Assembly (NCBI RefSeq): GCF_041052385.1
Contig: NZ_CP163439.1
Location: forward strand, 2,097,001-2,161,000
Length of the DNA stretch: 64,000 bases
Direction of reading: 5' to 3'
Origin: Streptomyces sp. R28
Lineage (GTDB): Bacteria; Actinomycetota; Actinomycetes; Streptomycetales; Streptomycetaceae
Position 1 is the first letter of the stretch, and the number at the start of each line of letters is the position of its first letter. Shown piece after piece: positions 44,275-53,412 of the stretch. The notes beneath the pieces were generated by a model. The model was given only the letters and a program-made list of their open reading frames with translations, searched no databases and was not told the DNA's origin. Made by a program: the position numbers and the translations under genes.

Positions 44275-45066
44275 CTACAGCGGCGTGACGTACGCCCCCG
44301 AGATTCCGCCGTCGACCAGGAAGTCGGTGGCGTTCACGAAGGAGGAGTCGTCGCTGGCCAGGAAGGCGACGGCGGCGGCGATCTCCTCGGCCTCGGCGAA
44401 ACGGCCGACCGGGATGTGGACGAGGCGGCGCGCGGCGCGCTCCGGGTCCTTGGCGAACAGCTCCTGGAGAAGAGGGGTGTTGACCGGTCCCGGGCACAGG
44501 GCGTTGACCCGGATGCCGTCGCGGGCGAACTGCACGCCCAGTTCGCGGGACATGGCCAGCACGCCGCCCTTGGAGGCCGTGTACGAGATCTGGGAGGTGG
44601 CCGCGCCCATCCGGGCCACGAAGGACGCCGTGTTGATGATGGAGCCCTTGCCCTGCTGCCGCATGTAGGGGATGGCGGCCTTGCAGCACAGGTAGACGGA
44701 GGTCAGGTTGACCTCCTGGACACGCTTCCAGGCCTCCAGGCCGGTCTCCAGGATGGAGTCGTCGTCGGGCGGCGAGATGCCGGCGTTGTTGAAGGCGATG
44801 TCGACGCTGCCGTAGGTGTCGTACGCCGTCCTGAACAGCGCCTCCACCTGCTCGGGGTCGGTGACGTCGACCTTCACGAAGATCCCGCCGACCTCCTCGG
44901 CGGCGGCCTTGCCGCGCTGCTCGTCGACGTCGCCGCAGACGACGTGGGCGCCCTCGGAGGCGAGCCGGCGGGCGGTCGCGAGGCCGATGCCGCTGCCGGC
45001 TCCGGTGATGACGGCCGTACGGCCCACCAGACGGCGGCAGATGATTCCCTCGGTGTTGTCGGTCAT
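44275..45066 (-). CDS. Short-chain dehydrogenase/reductase (3-oxoacyl reductase-like)
   Basis: The 263-aa protein has the classical SDR motifs: TGAGSGIG cofactor site (residues 21-28), NNAG, Ser in NTASFVAR and the YTASK active site. The C-terminal FLVDGGISGAYV is also typical. It is seven bases downstream of the aldehyde dehydrogenase gene and on the same strand as GlnA4, so it most likely serves in the same gamma-glutamylated amine pathway. Confidence 0.9.
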   Translation of the reverse strand: MTDNTEGIICRRLVGRTAVITGAGSGIGLATARRLASEGAHVVCGDVDEQRGKAAAEEVGGIFVKVDVTDPEQVEALFRTAYDTYGSVDIAFNNAGISPPDDDSILETGLEAWKRVQEVNLTSVYLCCKAAIPYMRQQGKGSIINTASFVARMGAATSQISYTASKGGVLAMSRELGVQFARDGIRVNALCPGPVNTPLLQELFAKDPERAARRLVHIPVGRFAEAEEIAAAVAFLASDDSSFVNATDFLVDGGISGAYVTPL

Positions 45067-45073
45067 GAGCGGC

Positions 45074-46456
45074 TCAGGCCTCCGTGCTGATGAAGACGTT
45101 CTTGGTTTCGGTGAAGGCGGTCAGGGCGTCCGGGCCCAGCTCACGGCCGATGCCGGACTGCTTGAAGCCGCCGAAGGGGGTCCAGTAGCGGACGCTGGAG
45201 TGGGAGTTGACGGACAGGTTGCCGGCCCGGACCGCCTGGGAGACGCGCAGGGCGCGGCCGACGTCACGGGTCCAGATGGAGCCGGAGAGGCCGTAGTCGG
45301 TGGCGTTGGCGAGGGCCACGGCGTCCGCCTCGTCGTCGAAGGGGAGGACTACGGCGACGGGGCCGAAGACCTCCTCGGCGGCAACGCGCGCGCGTGGGTC
45401 GACGTCGGTGAGGACGGTGGGCGGGAACCAGAAGCCGGGGCCTTCGGGGGCCTTGCCGCGGATGCCGGGCGCGTCGGAGTCGACGTACGAACGCACCCGC
45501 TCCAGCTGGGCCTTGGAGATCAGCGGGCCCATCTGGGTGCTCTCGTCGGCCGGGTCGCCGACCGTCACCGCCTCGATCGCCGGGCTCAGCAGCTCCAGGA
45601 AGCGGTCGTAGGCGGAGCGCTGGACGAGGATGCGGGTACGGGCGCAGCAGTCCTGGCCGGAGTTGTCGAGGAAGGACATGGGGGTGGCGGCCGCGGCGGC
45701 TTCGAGGTCGGCGTCGGCGAAGACGATGTTGGGGCTCTTGCCGCCGAGTTCGAGGGTGACGCGCTTGAGGAGCGCAGAGCCCTTCGCCAGCACCTGTTTG
45801 CCCACGGTCGTCGACCCGGTGAAGACGATCTTCGCGACGCCCGGGTGCTCGACGAGAGCGTTGCCCGCGACGGGGCCGTGGCCGGGCAGCACCTGGAACA
45901 GGCCCTCGGGAAGCCCCGCCTCCAGGGCGAGCTCCGCCAGCCGCAGCGCGGTCAGCGGGGTCGTCTCGGCGGGCTTGAGGAGGACGGCGTTGCCTGCCGC
46001 GAGCGCCGGGGCCGTGCCCCAGGCCGCGATCGGCATCGGGAAGTTCCAGGGTGCGATGACGCCGACGACGCCGAGCGGTTCGAGGATCGTGACGTTCAGG
46101 CCACCGGGCACCGGGATCTGGTGTCCGGTCAGCCGCTCCACTCCCCCGGCCGCGTAGTCGAGCAGGTCGCGGACGTTGCCCGCCTCCCAGCGGGCGTTGC
46201 CGATGGTGTGCCCGGCCTCGCGGACCTCCAACTGGGCGAGTTCTTCCAGGTGTCCGTCCACGGCGACGGCGAACCGGCGCAGCAGCCGGGCGCGTTCGCC
46301 GGGTGCGAGGGAGGCCCACCGGGACTGCGCCTTCGTGGCGCGTACGACGGCCGCGTCCACGTCGGCCGCGGTGGCGGCCGGGACGGTGGCGACGACCTCC
46401 TCGGTGGCGGGGTTCAGTACTTCCAGTACGTGCTCGGAAGACACGAGGGGCCTCAC
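45074..46456 (-). CDS. Aldehyde dehydrogenase
   Basis: The 460-aa NAD(P)-dependent enzyme has PWNFPMPIAAWGTAPALAAG, GSTTVGK, the general base Glu in LELGGKSPN, the nucleophile Cys in SGQDCCARTRI and EEVFGPV. It should oxidise the aldehyde made from a gamma-glutamylated amine to the acid. The GTG start overlaps the GlnA4-type stop (GTGA), so the genes are coupled. Confidence 0.93.
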   Translation of the reverse strand: MRPLVSSEHVLEVLNPATEEVVATVPAATAADVDAAVVRATKAQSRWASLAPGERARLLRRFAVAVDGHLEELAQLEVREAGHTIGNARWEAGNVRDLLDYAAGGVERLTGHQIPVPGGLNVTILEPLGVVGVIAPWNFPMPIAAWGTAPALAAGNAVLLKPAETTPLTALRLAELALEAGLPEGLFQVLPGHGPVAGNALVEHPGVAKIVFTGSTTVGKQVLAKGSALLKRVTLELGGKSPNIVFADADLEAAAAATPMSFLDNSGQDCCARTRILVQRSAYDRFLELLSPAIEAVTVGDPADESTQMGPLISKAQLERVRSYVDSDAPGIRGKAPEGPGFWFPPTVLTDVDPRARVAAEEVFGPVAVVLPFDDEADAVALANATDYGLSGSIWTRDVGRALRVSQAVRAGNLSVNSHSSVRYWTPFGGFKQSGIGRELGPDALTAFTETKNVFISTEA

Positions 46457-47823
46457 AGGCGTTCGAAGGAGCGGCGCAGCTCCCAGTCGGTGACCGCGGC
46501 GTCGAAGGCGTCCAGCTCGACGCGCGCCATGTTGCGGTAGTGGGCGACGACCTCGTCGCCGAAGGCTGCCTTGGCGATCGGGCTGTTCTCCCAGAGCTCG
46601 GCGGCCTCACGCAGCGTGGTGGGCACGTGCGCGAAATCGGCGGCGTAGGCGTTGCCCGGGCAGGGCTCGGGCAGCTCCAGCTTCTGCTCGATGCCGTAGA
46701 GACCGGCCGCGACCAGTCCCGCCACGGCGAGGTACGGGTTGACGTCGCCGCCGGGGAGTCGGTTCTCGAAGCGCATCGAGCGGCCGTGGCCGACGACGCG
46801 CAGCGCACAGGTCCGGTTGTCGTAGCCCCAGGCGACGGCGGTCGGGGCGAAGGAGCCCGGCTGGAACCGCTTGTAGGAGTTGATATTGGGGGCGTAGAGG
46901 AGCGAGAAGTCCCGCAGGGCGGCCAATTGCCCGGCGAGGAAGTGCCGCATGACCTCGGACATGCCACCGGGGTCGTCCGAGGAGCCCGCCATGGCGTTGT
47001 TCCCGGCCGGGTCGGCGAGCGAGAGGTGGATGGGGCAGGAGTTGCCCTCGCGCTCGTTGTACTTGGCCATGAAGGTGATCGAGACGCCCTCCTGGGCGGC
47101 GATCTCCTTGGCGCCGGTCTTGTAGACGGCGTGCTGGTCGCAGGTGACGAGGGCGTCGTCGTACTTGAACGCGATCTCGTGCTGGCCGGGGTTGCATTCG
47201 CCCTTGGCGGACTCGACGGTGAGGCCGGCGGCCGTCATCTCGTTGCGGATGCGGCGCAGCAGGGGCTCGATCCGCCCGGTGCCCAGCACCGAGTAGTCGA
47301 TGTTGTACTGGTTGGCCGGGGTCAGCCCGCGGTAGTTCGCGTCCCAGGCCTGCTCGTAGGTGTCCTTGAAGACGATGAACTCCAGCTCGGTGCCGACCTT
47401 GGCCGTGTACCCGTGCTCGGCGAGCCGCTCCAGCTGGCGGCGCAGGATCTGGCGGGGCGCGGCCACCACCGGGGACCCGTCGATCCAGGCCAGGTCGGCG
47501 ACGAGCATGGCCGTACCCGCGTTCCAGGGCACGCGGCGCAGCGTGGTCAGGTCGGGGTGCATGGCGAAGTCGCCGTAGCCGCGGTCCCAGGAGGACATCG
47601 CGTAGCCGTCGACGGTGTTCATCTCGGTGTCGACGGCGAGAAGGTAGTTGCAGCCCTCGGTGCCGTGGTGCAGGACCTCGTCGAGGAAGAAGCGGGCGGC
47701 GAACCGCTTGCCCTGGAGCCGCCCTTGCATATCGGGGAAGGCCAGGACGACAGTGTCGATCTCACCGCTGGCGACGAGGGCGTGCAGCTCCTCGACGCTC
47801 AGCGGGGGTGTGCGGTCTGCCAC
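46453..47823 (-). CDS. glnA4: Glutamine-synthetase-like gamma-glutamyl-amine ligase (GlnA4 type)
   Basis: The 456-aa protein has glutamine synthetase I signatures (VGTELEFIVF, GECNPGQHEI, NSYKRFQPGSFAPT, RFENRLPGGDVNPYL). It closely follows what I remember of S. coelicolor GlnA4 (SCO1613), reported to glutamylate ethanolamine. The adenylylation loop of true GS is not conserved. It starts a coupled operon with an aldehyde dehydrogenase and an SDR; a FadR-type regulator is divergent. A polyamine rather than ethanolamine substrate (GlnA3-like) is the main alternative. Confidence 0.85.
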   Translation of the reverse strand: MADRTPPLSVEELHALVASGEIDTVVLAFPDMQGRLQGKRFAARFFLDEVLHHGTEGCNYLLAVDTEMNTVDGYAMSSWDRGYGDFAMHPDLTTLRRVPWNAGTAMLVADLAWIDGSPVVAAPRQILRRQLERLAEHGYTAKVGTELEFIVFKDTYEQAWDANYRGLTPANQYNIDYSVLGTGRIEPLLRRIRNEMTAAGLTVESAKGECNPGQHEIAFKYDDALVTCDQHAVYKTGAKEIAAQEGVSITFMAKYNEREGNSCPIHLSLADPAGNNAMAGSSDDPGGMSEVMRHFLAGQLAALRDFSLLYAPNINSYKRFQPGSFAPTAVAWGYDNRTCALRVVGHGRSMRFENRLPGGDVNPYLAVAGLVAAGLYGIEQKLELPEPCPGNAYAADFAHVPTTLREAAELWENSPIAKAAFGDEVVAHYRNMARVELDAFDAAVTDWELRRSFERL

Positions 47824-47867
47824 GGGAGAGCCTCCATTCGGCTACTTCGGTCAGCCGGAAGCCATAA

Positions 47868-47876
47868 GGTATTGCC
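47868..47876. promoter_or_regulatory. Motif GGTATTGCC shared with the permease promoter, copy 1
   Basis: The nonamer lies between the divergent glnA4 and FadR-type starts. The same nine bases recur at 48724-48732 in front of the permease gene of the same locus, so it may be a binding site for the local regulator. Confidence 0.35.
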
Positions 47877-47909
47877 GGGGACCATTGATTGGGAAGGGGG
47901 TCCGGCCAT

Positions 47910-48674
47910 ATGTCGCAGTCCGACCACATGCCGCAGGCGGGCGCGGAGCACGGGGCGCCCGACGCCGACGACCGACTGACGTCGGTACTGCGGCCGGTGC
48001 GGGCCGGCAACGGCTTCGAGGAGGCCCTGGAGCAGATCCTCCAGGTCGTCCGGCTCGGCCTGGTGCCGGGCGGCGAACGGCTGCCGGCGGAGCGTGAGCT
48101 GGCCGACCGGCTCGGGATCAGCCGGGTGACGCTGCGCGAGGTGCTGAAAGTGCTCCAGGACCAGGGCCTGGTGGAGTCGCGGCGCGGGCGCTACGGCGGC
48201 ACGTTCGTGCTGCCGCGCCCCGAGACCCCGGGCGAGGAGGAGCTGCGCCGCCGCCTGAAGGACGTGGACGTCGAGGACACGCTGCGCTTCCGTGAGGTGC
48301 TGGAGGTGGGTGCGGCCGGGCTGTGCGCGGCGCACGGGCTGGACGAGGGGCAGGCCGACCGGCTGCGCGAGGCCCTGGTGCGCACGCACGACGCCCCGCT
48401 CGCCGAGTACCGCCGCCTGGACACCCTGCTGCACCTGACACTCGCCGAGCTGTCCGGCTCCCCCACGCTCACCGCCCAGTACGTGGCCGTCCGCGCGAGA
48501 GTCAACGACCTGCTCGACTGCATCCCGCTCCTCGTGCGCAACCTGGAGCACTCCCAGCGCCAGCACACCGCCCTGGTGGAGGCCGTGATCGAGGGCAACG
48601 CCGAGTGCGCGCGGGAGATCATGCGCGAGCACTGCGGGGGCACGGCGGCGCTGTTGCGCGGCTTCCTCGGCTGA
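47910..48674 (+). CDS. FadR/GntR family transcriptional regulator
   Basis: The 254-aa protein has a GntR winged helix (about 35-105; LPAERELADRLGISRVTLREVL) and an all-helical FCD effector domain (about 120-245) with metal-ligand positions in FREVLEVGAAGL and in HTALVEAVIEGNAECAREIMREH. Its position between glnA4 and the permease gene suggests that it controls amine utilisation. GGAAGGGGG lies nine bases before this ATG, which decides the start over one at 47889. Confidence 0.9.
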   Translation: MSQSDHMPQAGAEHGAPDADDRLTSVLRPVRAGNGFEEALEQILQVVRLGLVPGGERLPAERELADRLGISRVTLREVLKVLQDQGLVESRRGRYGGTFVLPRPETPGEEELRRRLKDVDVEDTLRFREVLEVGAAGLCAAHGLDEGQADRLREALVRTHDAPLAEYRRLDTLLHLTLAELSGSPTLTAQYVAVRARVNDLLDCIPLLVRNLEHSQRQHTALVEAVIEGNAECAREIMREHCGGTAALLRGFLG

Positions 48675-48723
48675 GCCGCGGCACGTTGCGGCGAGCCAAG
48701 GATTTACGGGCGATTAACGCAGG

Positions 48724-48770
48724 GGTATTGCCTTCCCGCGGCCGACACCGCAAAGGTATGGATCCATTCC
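48724..48770. promoter_or_regulatory. Shared motif copy 2 and a 16-bp palindrome before the permease
   Basis: GGTATTGCC (48724-48732) repeats the motif in the glnA4 promoter. Just downstream, GGTATGGATCCATTCC (48755-48770) is palindromic except for one pair, which fits a dimeric regulator such as the neighbouring FadR-type protein. Confidence 0.4.
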
Positions 48771-48843
48771 ATTGAGCCGGAGCTCGGTCGACCTCACCGT
48801 GCCCGGACACGCCCGGTGCCCACCGCCCGTGGAAAGTTGGCCC

Positions 48844-50285
48844 ATGTCCCTGGAATCCACAAGCACACCCCCCGCCGAGACGGACGACTATCTGGAGCGC
48901 AGAACGCTGCGCCGCGGCAGCGCCGGCTGGGTGCTGCTGACCGGCCTCGGCGTCGCCTACGTCGTCTCCGGCGACTACTCGGGTTGGAACTTCGGCCTGG
49001 CCGAAGGCGGCTTCGGGGGCCTGGCGATCGCCATGGTGCTCATGGGCGCGATGTACGCGTGCATGGTCTTCGCGCTCGCCGAGCTGTCCTCGATCCTGCC
49101 GACGGCGGGCGGCGGCTACGGCTTCGCCCGCCGGGCACTGGGCCCGTGGGGCGGCTTCCTGACGGGTACGGCGATCCTGATCGAGTACGTCCTCGCGCCC
49201 GCCGCCATCGTCATCTTCATCGGCGACTACGTCGAGTCGCTGGGCCTGTTCGGCCTGGAGTCCGGCTGGCCGGTGTACCTGGTCTGTTTCGCGATCTTCC
49301 TGGGCATCCACCTGTGGGGCGTGGGTGAGGCGCTGCGCTTCAGCTTCGTCGTGACCGGCATCGCGGTGGTCGCCCTGCTCGTGTTCGCGCTGACGGCGCT
49401 GCCGGACTTCTCGGTGGGATCGCTGGACGACATCCCGGTCGACACGTCGGCGGCGGGGTCGAGCTCGTGGCTGCCCTTCGGCCTGCTCGGCATCTGGGCG
49501 GCGTTCCCCTTCGGGATGTGGTTCTTCCTGGGCGTCGAGGGCGTGCCGCTGGCCGCCGAGGAGACCAAGGAGCCGGCCCGCACGCTGCCGAAGGCGATCC
49601 GCTGGTCGATGGCCGTCCTGGTGGTACTGGCCGTGGTGACCTTCTTCGCTGCCGCCGGTGCGCGTGGCTCGGCGGCGATCCAGGAGGCGGGCAACCCGCT
49701 GGTCGAGGCGCTTCAGCCGGACGGCAAGGCCACGACGCTGAGCCGGATCGTGAACTACGCGGGTCTGGCGGGCCTGGTGGCGTGTTCTTCTCCTTGATCT
49801 ACGCGGGCTCGCGCCAGCTGTTCGCCCTGTCCCGCGCGGGCTACCTGCCCCGCTTCCTCTCCCTCACCAGCCGCCGCAAGGCGCCGTACCTGGGTCTGCT
49901 GGTGCCCGGCACGATCGGCTTCCTGCTGGCGGCCGTGTCGGGCGACGGCGCCCGGATGCTGAACATCGCGGTCTTCGGCGCGACCATCTCCTACGCGCTG
50001 ATGTCCCTGTCGCACATCGTGCTGCGCCGCCGCGAGCCGGAACTCCCGCGGCCGTACCGCACGCCGGGCGGGGTGCTGACGTCGTCCGTCGCCCTGGTGC
50101 TGGCGTGCGCGGCGCTGGTGGCGACGTTCCTGGTGGACGTCACGGCGGCGTTGATCGCGCTGGCGGTGTACGTCGTCGCGATCGGGTACTTCGGCCTGTA
50201 CAGCCGTAAGCGGCTGGTGGCGAAGGCACCGGAGGAGGAGTTCGCGGCGCTGGCGGCGGCCGAGGCAGAGTTGGCACGGGACTGA
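48844..50285 (+). pseudogene. APC-family amine/amino acid permease, broken by a one-base frameshift
   Basis: The N-terminal 317 residues (MSLESTSTPPAETDDYLERR, then about nine membrane helices including the TAGGGYGFARRALG motif) end in a stop at 49797. The family sequence continues without a gap in frame 3 as FFSLIYAGSRQLFALSRAG to ELARD* at 50285. Insertion of one base near 49781-49786 (GCGTGTTC to GCGTCGTTC) restores one 12-helix protein resembling ethanolamine permeases. Either the gene is inactive or the base was lost in sequencing. Context: glnA4 locus. Confidence 0.85.
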
Positions 50286-50309
50286 ACCGTCGACTGTGAG
50301 GGAGTTGTG

Positions 50310-50993
50310 GTGGCCAGGCCGTTGATCGGTGTCAGCACCTATCTGGAGTCCGGTGCGCGCTGGGGCGTGTGGGAGCTGGAGGCAGCGCTGCTGCCGGCCG
50401 GTTATCCGCGGCTGGTGCAGCGGGCGGGTGGCCTGGCCGCGATGCTTCCGCCGGACGACCCGGCGCACGCGGCCGCGGCCGTGGCCCGGCTGGACGGGCT
50501 GGTCATCGCGGGCGGCCCCGATGTGGAGCCCGTACGGTACGGCGCCGAGCCGCACCCCCGCACCGGGCCGCCGGCGCGGGCGCGGGACACCTGGGAGCTG
50601 GCCCTGATCGACGCGGCGCTGGCCGCGGGCGTCCCTCTGCTGGGCATCTGCCGCGGCATGCAGCTGCTGAACGTCGCCCTCGGCGGCACGCTCGTCCAGC
50701 ACATCGACGGGCACGCGGAGGTCGTGGGCGTCTTCGGCAGCCACACCGTGAAGCCGGTGCCGGGGAGTCTGTACGCCGGTGTCGTGCCGGAGGAGACGTC
50801 GGTGCCGACCTATCACCACCAGGCCGTGGAGCGCCTGGGCGAGGGGCTGGTCGCGTCGGCGTATGCGGGGGACGGGACGGTGGAGGCGGTGGAACTGGCG
50901 TCCGGGGGCTGGGTGTTGGGGGTGCAGTGGCATCCGGAGATGGGGGAGGATCTGCGGGTGATGCGGGGGTTGGTGCGGGCCGCCGGTGGCTGA
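50310..50993 (+). CDS. Gamma-glutamyl-amine hydrolase (peptidase C26 family)
   Basis: The 227-aa class-I glutamine-amidotransferase-like protein has nucleophile Cys in LLGICRGMQ and His/Glu in VQWHPEMG. PuuD-type family members cleave gamma-glutamyl-GABA, releasing glutamate, which would complete the pathway started by the glnA4 product. GTG at 50310 is five bases after GAGGGAG; GTG at 50307 is also possible. It follows the permease gene by 24 bases. Confidence 0.9.
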   Translation: MARPLIGVSTYLESGARWGVWELEAALLPAGYPRLVQRAGGLAAMLPPDDPAHAAAAVARLDGLVIAGGPDVEPVRYGAEPHPRTGPPARARDTWELALIDAALAAGVPLLGICRGMQLLNVALGGTLVQHIDGHAEVVGVFGSHTVKPVPGSLYAGVVPEETSVPTYHHQAVERLGEGLVASAYAGDGTVEAVELASGGWVLGVQWHPEMGEDLRVMRGLVRAAGG

Positions 50994-51001
50994 CCGGGGG
51001 A

Positions 51002-51260
51002 TTTCGCCCCCGCCGCCCCTACCTGTCCCATCCCCCAGGGGCTCCGCCCCTTCAACCCCGCCAGGGGGCTCCGCCCCCCCCGGACCCCCGCTCCTCAAAC
51101 GCCGGAGGGGCTGAATAAGCCCGTCCGGCGCTTGAGGATGAGACCACACCGTCCCCAGCCCCCACCCACCCGCTGAGGGCTTCGCCTCTGAAGCGCCGGC
51201 CCGCAATCCCAGCCCGTCCGGCGTTTGAGGACGAGTCCCGTTCAGGGCCGAAGCGGGGGT
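51002..51260. repeat. Cluster of dispersed Streptomyces intergenic repeats
   Basis: This gene-free stretch is built of short repeats: GGGGCTCCGCCCC-type palindromes (about 51039-51080), CTCCTCAAACGCCGGAGGGG (51091-51110), its inverted partner CCCGTCCGGCGCTTGAGG (51120-51137) and a second direct copy CCCGTCCGGCGTTTGAGG (51213-51230). The first two can fold together. These units occur between genes throughout Streptomyces chromosomes. Confidence 0.75.
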
Positions 51261-51280
51261 CTGGGGGCGGCAGCCCCCAG
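51261..51280. terminator. Hairpin terminator between convergent hydrolase and LysR genes
   Basis: CTGGGGGC-GGCA-GCCCCCAG is a perfect 8-bp stem with a four-base loop, 14 bases from the end of the LysR gene. Confidence 0.65.
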
Positions 51281-51293
51281 GGACGGGACGGGA

Positions 51294-52217
51294 CTACCCG
51301 CGTGTCAGCGACAGCAGGTCCCGGGCCGGGCCCACCGGGCGGTGGCCCGTCGGCCAGACCGCCCTCAGGTCCCGCGCCAACGACACCCCCGCCACCGGCA
51401 CACTCACCAGGCGCCGCATCGCCAGCTCCTCCCCCACGGCGAGTTCGCTCAGCACCGCCGGCCCCGCCCCGCTCACCGCCGCCGCCTTCACCGCCGTGGT
51501 CGAGGACAGCTCGATCAGGGGGCGGGCCAGCCCGCCCAGGGCCGCGTCGAGGACCTGTCGCGTTCCCGAGCCCTTCTCGCGCAGGATCAGCGGCGTCGCC
51601 GCCAGTTCCGACGCCTCCAGCGAGCGTCGGCGCCGGGCCCAGGCGTGGCCCGGCGCTGTCACCACGATGAGGTTGTCGTGGGCGATGACCACGGAGTCCA
51701 GCCCCGTCGGAGCGGTCAGCCCCTCCACAAACCCCAGGTCCGCCTCGTCCGCCAGCAGCCGCTCCGCCACCGCCGCCGAGTTCCCGGCGAGCAGCGACAC
51801 CGCCGTGTCCGGGCGCTGGGCGCGCAGCGCGAGGAGCCAGCCCGGCAGCAGGTACTCCGCGATCGTCATGCTCGCCGCCACCCGCAGCCGCGAGTCGCGC
51901 CGGTCCCGCAACGCCTGCGCACCCGCGTCGAAGGCCTCCGCGGCCTCCATGATGCGCCGCGCCCAGTCCGTCACCAGCGCCCCGGCGTCCGTGAGCCGGG
52001 AGCCCCTCGGCGACCGGTCGACCAGGGCCACGCCCAACTGCCGTTCCATCGAGCGGATCCGGCTGCTCGCCGCCGGCTGGGTGATCCCCAACTCGCGCGC
52101 GGCCCCGCCCAGACTGCCGAGCCGCGCCACCGCCAGCAGCAGCTCCAGCGCCCCGAGATCCGGGACGCGATGTGCCAGGGTTCCCGCGCGAAACTGCCCC
52201 TCCGCCGCTTCAGTCAT
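51294..52217 (-). CDS. LysR family transcriptional regulator
   Basis: The 307-aa protein has an N-terminal LysR helix-turn-helix (about 20-78; LGSLGGAARELGITQPAASSR) and a two-lobed effector domain (about 105-300) with the typical LILREKGSGTRQVLDAAL segment. It is divergent from a TDT-family transporter gene, which it most likely controls. Confidence 0.92.
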   Translation of the reverse strand: MTEAAEGQFRAGTLAHRVPDLGALELLLAVARLGSLGGAARELGITQPAASSRIRSMERQLGVALVDRSPRGSRLTDAGALVTDWARRIMEAAEAFDAGAQALRDRRDSRLRVAASMTIAEYLLPGWLLALRAQRPDTAVSLLAGNSAAVAERLLADEADLGFVEGLTAPTGLDSVVIAHDNLIVVTAPGHAWARRRRSLEASELAATPLILREKGSGTRQVLDAALGGLARPLIELSSTTAVKAAAVSGAGPAVLSELAVGEELAMRRLVSVPVAGVSLARDLRAVWPTGHRPVGPARDLLSLTRG

Positions 52218-52287
52218 AAGCCCAGTTTATGTCGGCATAGAGGCAGACTCCCTGGTGGTGGGCAACGACCGCAGCGACGCTGAGTTC

Positions 52288-53412
52288 ATGGTCACCGCCG
52301 TCCGTCATCTCGGACCCAACTGGTACGCGTCCGTCATGGGCACCGCAGCCGTCGCCACCGCCGGAGCCGGACTGCCGCTGCACCTCCCCGGCCTGCGTAC
52401 CGCATGCACCGTCGTCTGGGCCCTCTCCCTCACCCTGCTCGTCGCCCTGCTCGGCGCCCGTGCCCTGCACTGGACCCACCACCGTGACCAGGCCCGCGCC
52501 CACCTCCTCGACCCGGCCACGGCGCCCTTCTACGGCTGCCTGTCCATGGCCCTGACGGCCGTCGGCGGCGGCGCCCTGGCCGTCGGACAGGACTGGATCG
52601 GGACCGGCGCGGCGGTCGCGCTCGACGCCGTGCTGTTCACCGCCGGCACGGTCCTCGGGCTGGCGGCCGCGGTCGCCGTGCCGTACCTCATGGCCGTACG
52701 CCACCGCACAGAGCCGTCACAGGCCACGCCCGTGTGGCTGCTGCCGCTCGTCGCACCCATGGTGTCCGCGGCGCTCGGGCCGCTCCTGGTGCCGCATCTG
52801 CCGCCCGGGCAGGCCCAGGAGACCCTGCTGCTCGCCTGCTTCGCGCTGTTCGGGCTGAGTCTGCTCGCCACTTTGCTGATGCTGCCGCTGGTCTTCGCCC
52901 GGCTGGTCGCGGGCGGGCCCCTGCCTCTCGCCCTCACCCCGACCCTGTTCCTGGTGCTGGGTCCGCTCGGGCAGTCGACCACCGCCGTCGGCATGTTCGC
53001 CGACGTCGCACCCGGCGTGGTCCCGGCGCCGTACAGCCAGGCCTTCGGCGTTCTCGCGGTGCTCTACGGTGTGCCGGTCATGGGCTTCGCGCTCCTGTGG
53101 TTCGGGCTCGCCACCGCCCACGTGCTGCGGGCCCGGCGGCACGGCATGGGGTTCGCGATGACGTGGTGGGCGTTCACCTTCCCCGTCGGCACCTGCGTCA
53201 CCGGCGCCGCGGCGCTCGCCCGGCACACCGGGCTCGTGATCTACAGCCGGCTCTCCATCGGGCTGTGTGTCGTGCTGGTCGGCGCCTGGGCCGTCGCCGC
53301 CGTGTGCACCGGCCGCGGTCTGCTCAGCGGTGCGCTGCTCGCAGGGCCTCGGACAGCACCCGCGGTGCCTCGGCCAGTGACGGGCCGTACCACGTCAGGT
53401 GCCGTCCGCTGA
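52288..53412 (+). CDS. TDT/SLAC1-type transporter (TehA family)
   Basis: The 374-aa membrane protein has ten hydrophobic helices and begins with the family motif LGPNWYASVMGTAAVAT. TDT members export tellurite, sulfite or C4-dicarboxylates; which one cannot be told. The start is uncertain: ATG at 52288 keeps the conserved N-terminus, and GTG codons at 52255 and 52258 are in frame. The C-terminal 30 residues overlap the convergent BtuF-like gene by 89 bases. Confidence 0.85.
   Translation: MVTAVRHLGPNWYASVMGTAAVATAGAGLPLHLPGLRTACTVVWALSLTLLVALLGARALHWTHHRDQARAHLLDPATAPFYGCLSMALTAVGGGALAVGQDWIGTGAAVALDAVLFTAGTVLGLAAAVAVPYLMAVRHRTEPSQATPVWLLPLVAPMVSAALGPLLVPHLPPGQAQETLLLACFALFGLSLLATLLMLPLVFARLVAGGPLPLALTPTLFLVLGPLGQSTTAVGMFADVAPGVVPAPYSQAFGVLAVLYGVPVMGFALLWFGLATAHVLRARRHGMGFAMTWWAFTFPVGTCVTGAAALARHTGLVIYSRLSIGLCVVLVGAWAVAAVCTGRGLLSGALLAGPRTAPAVPRPVTGRTTSGAVR

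Noticed and set aside
51002-51280. Possible CRISPR array
   Set aside because: The repeats are irregular, differ in orientation and have no uniform spacers; no cas genes are present.
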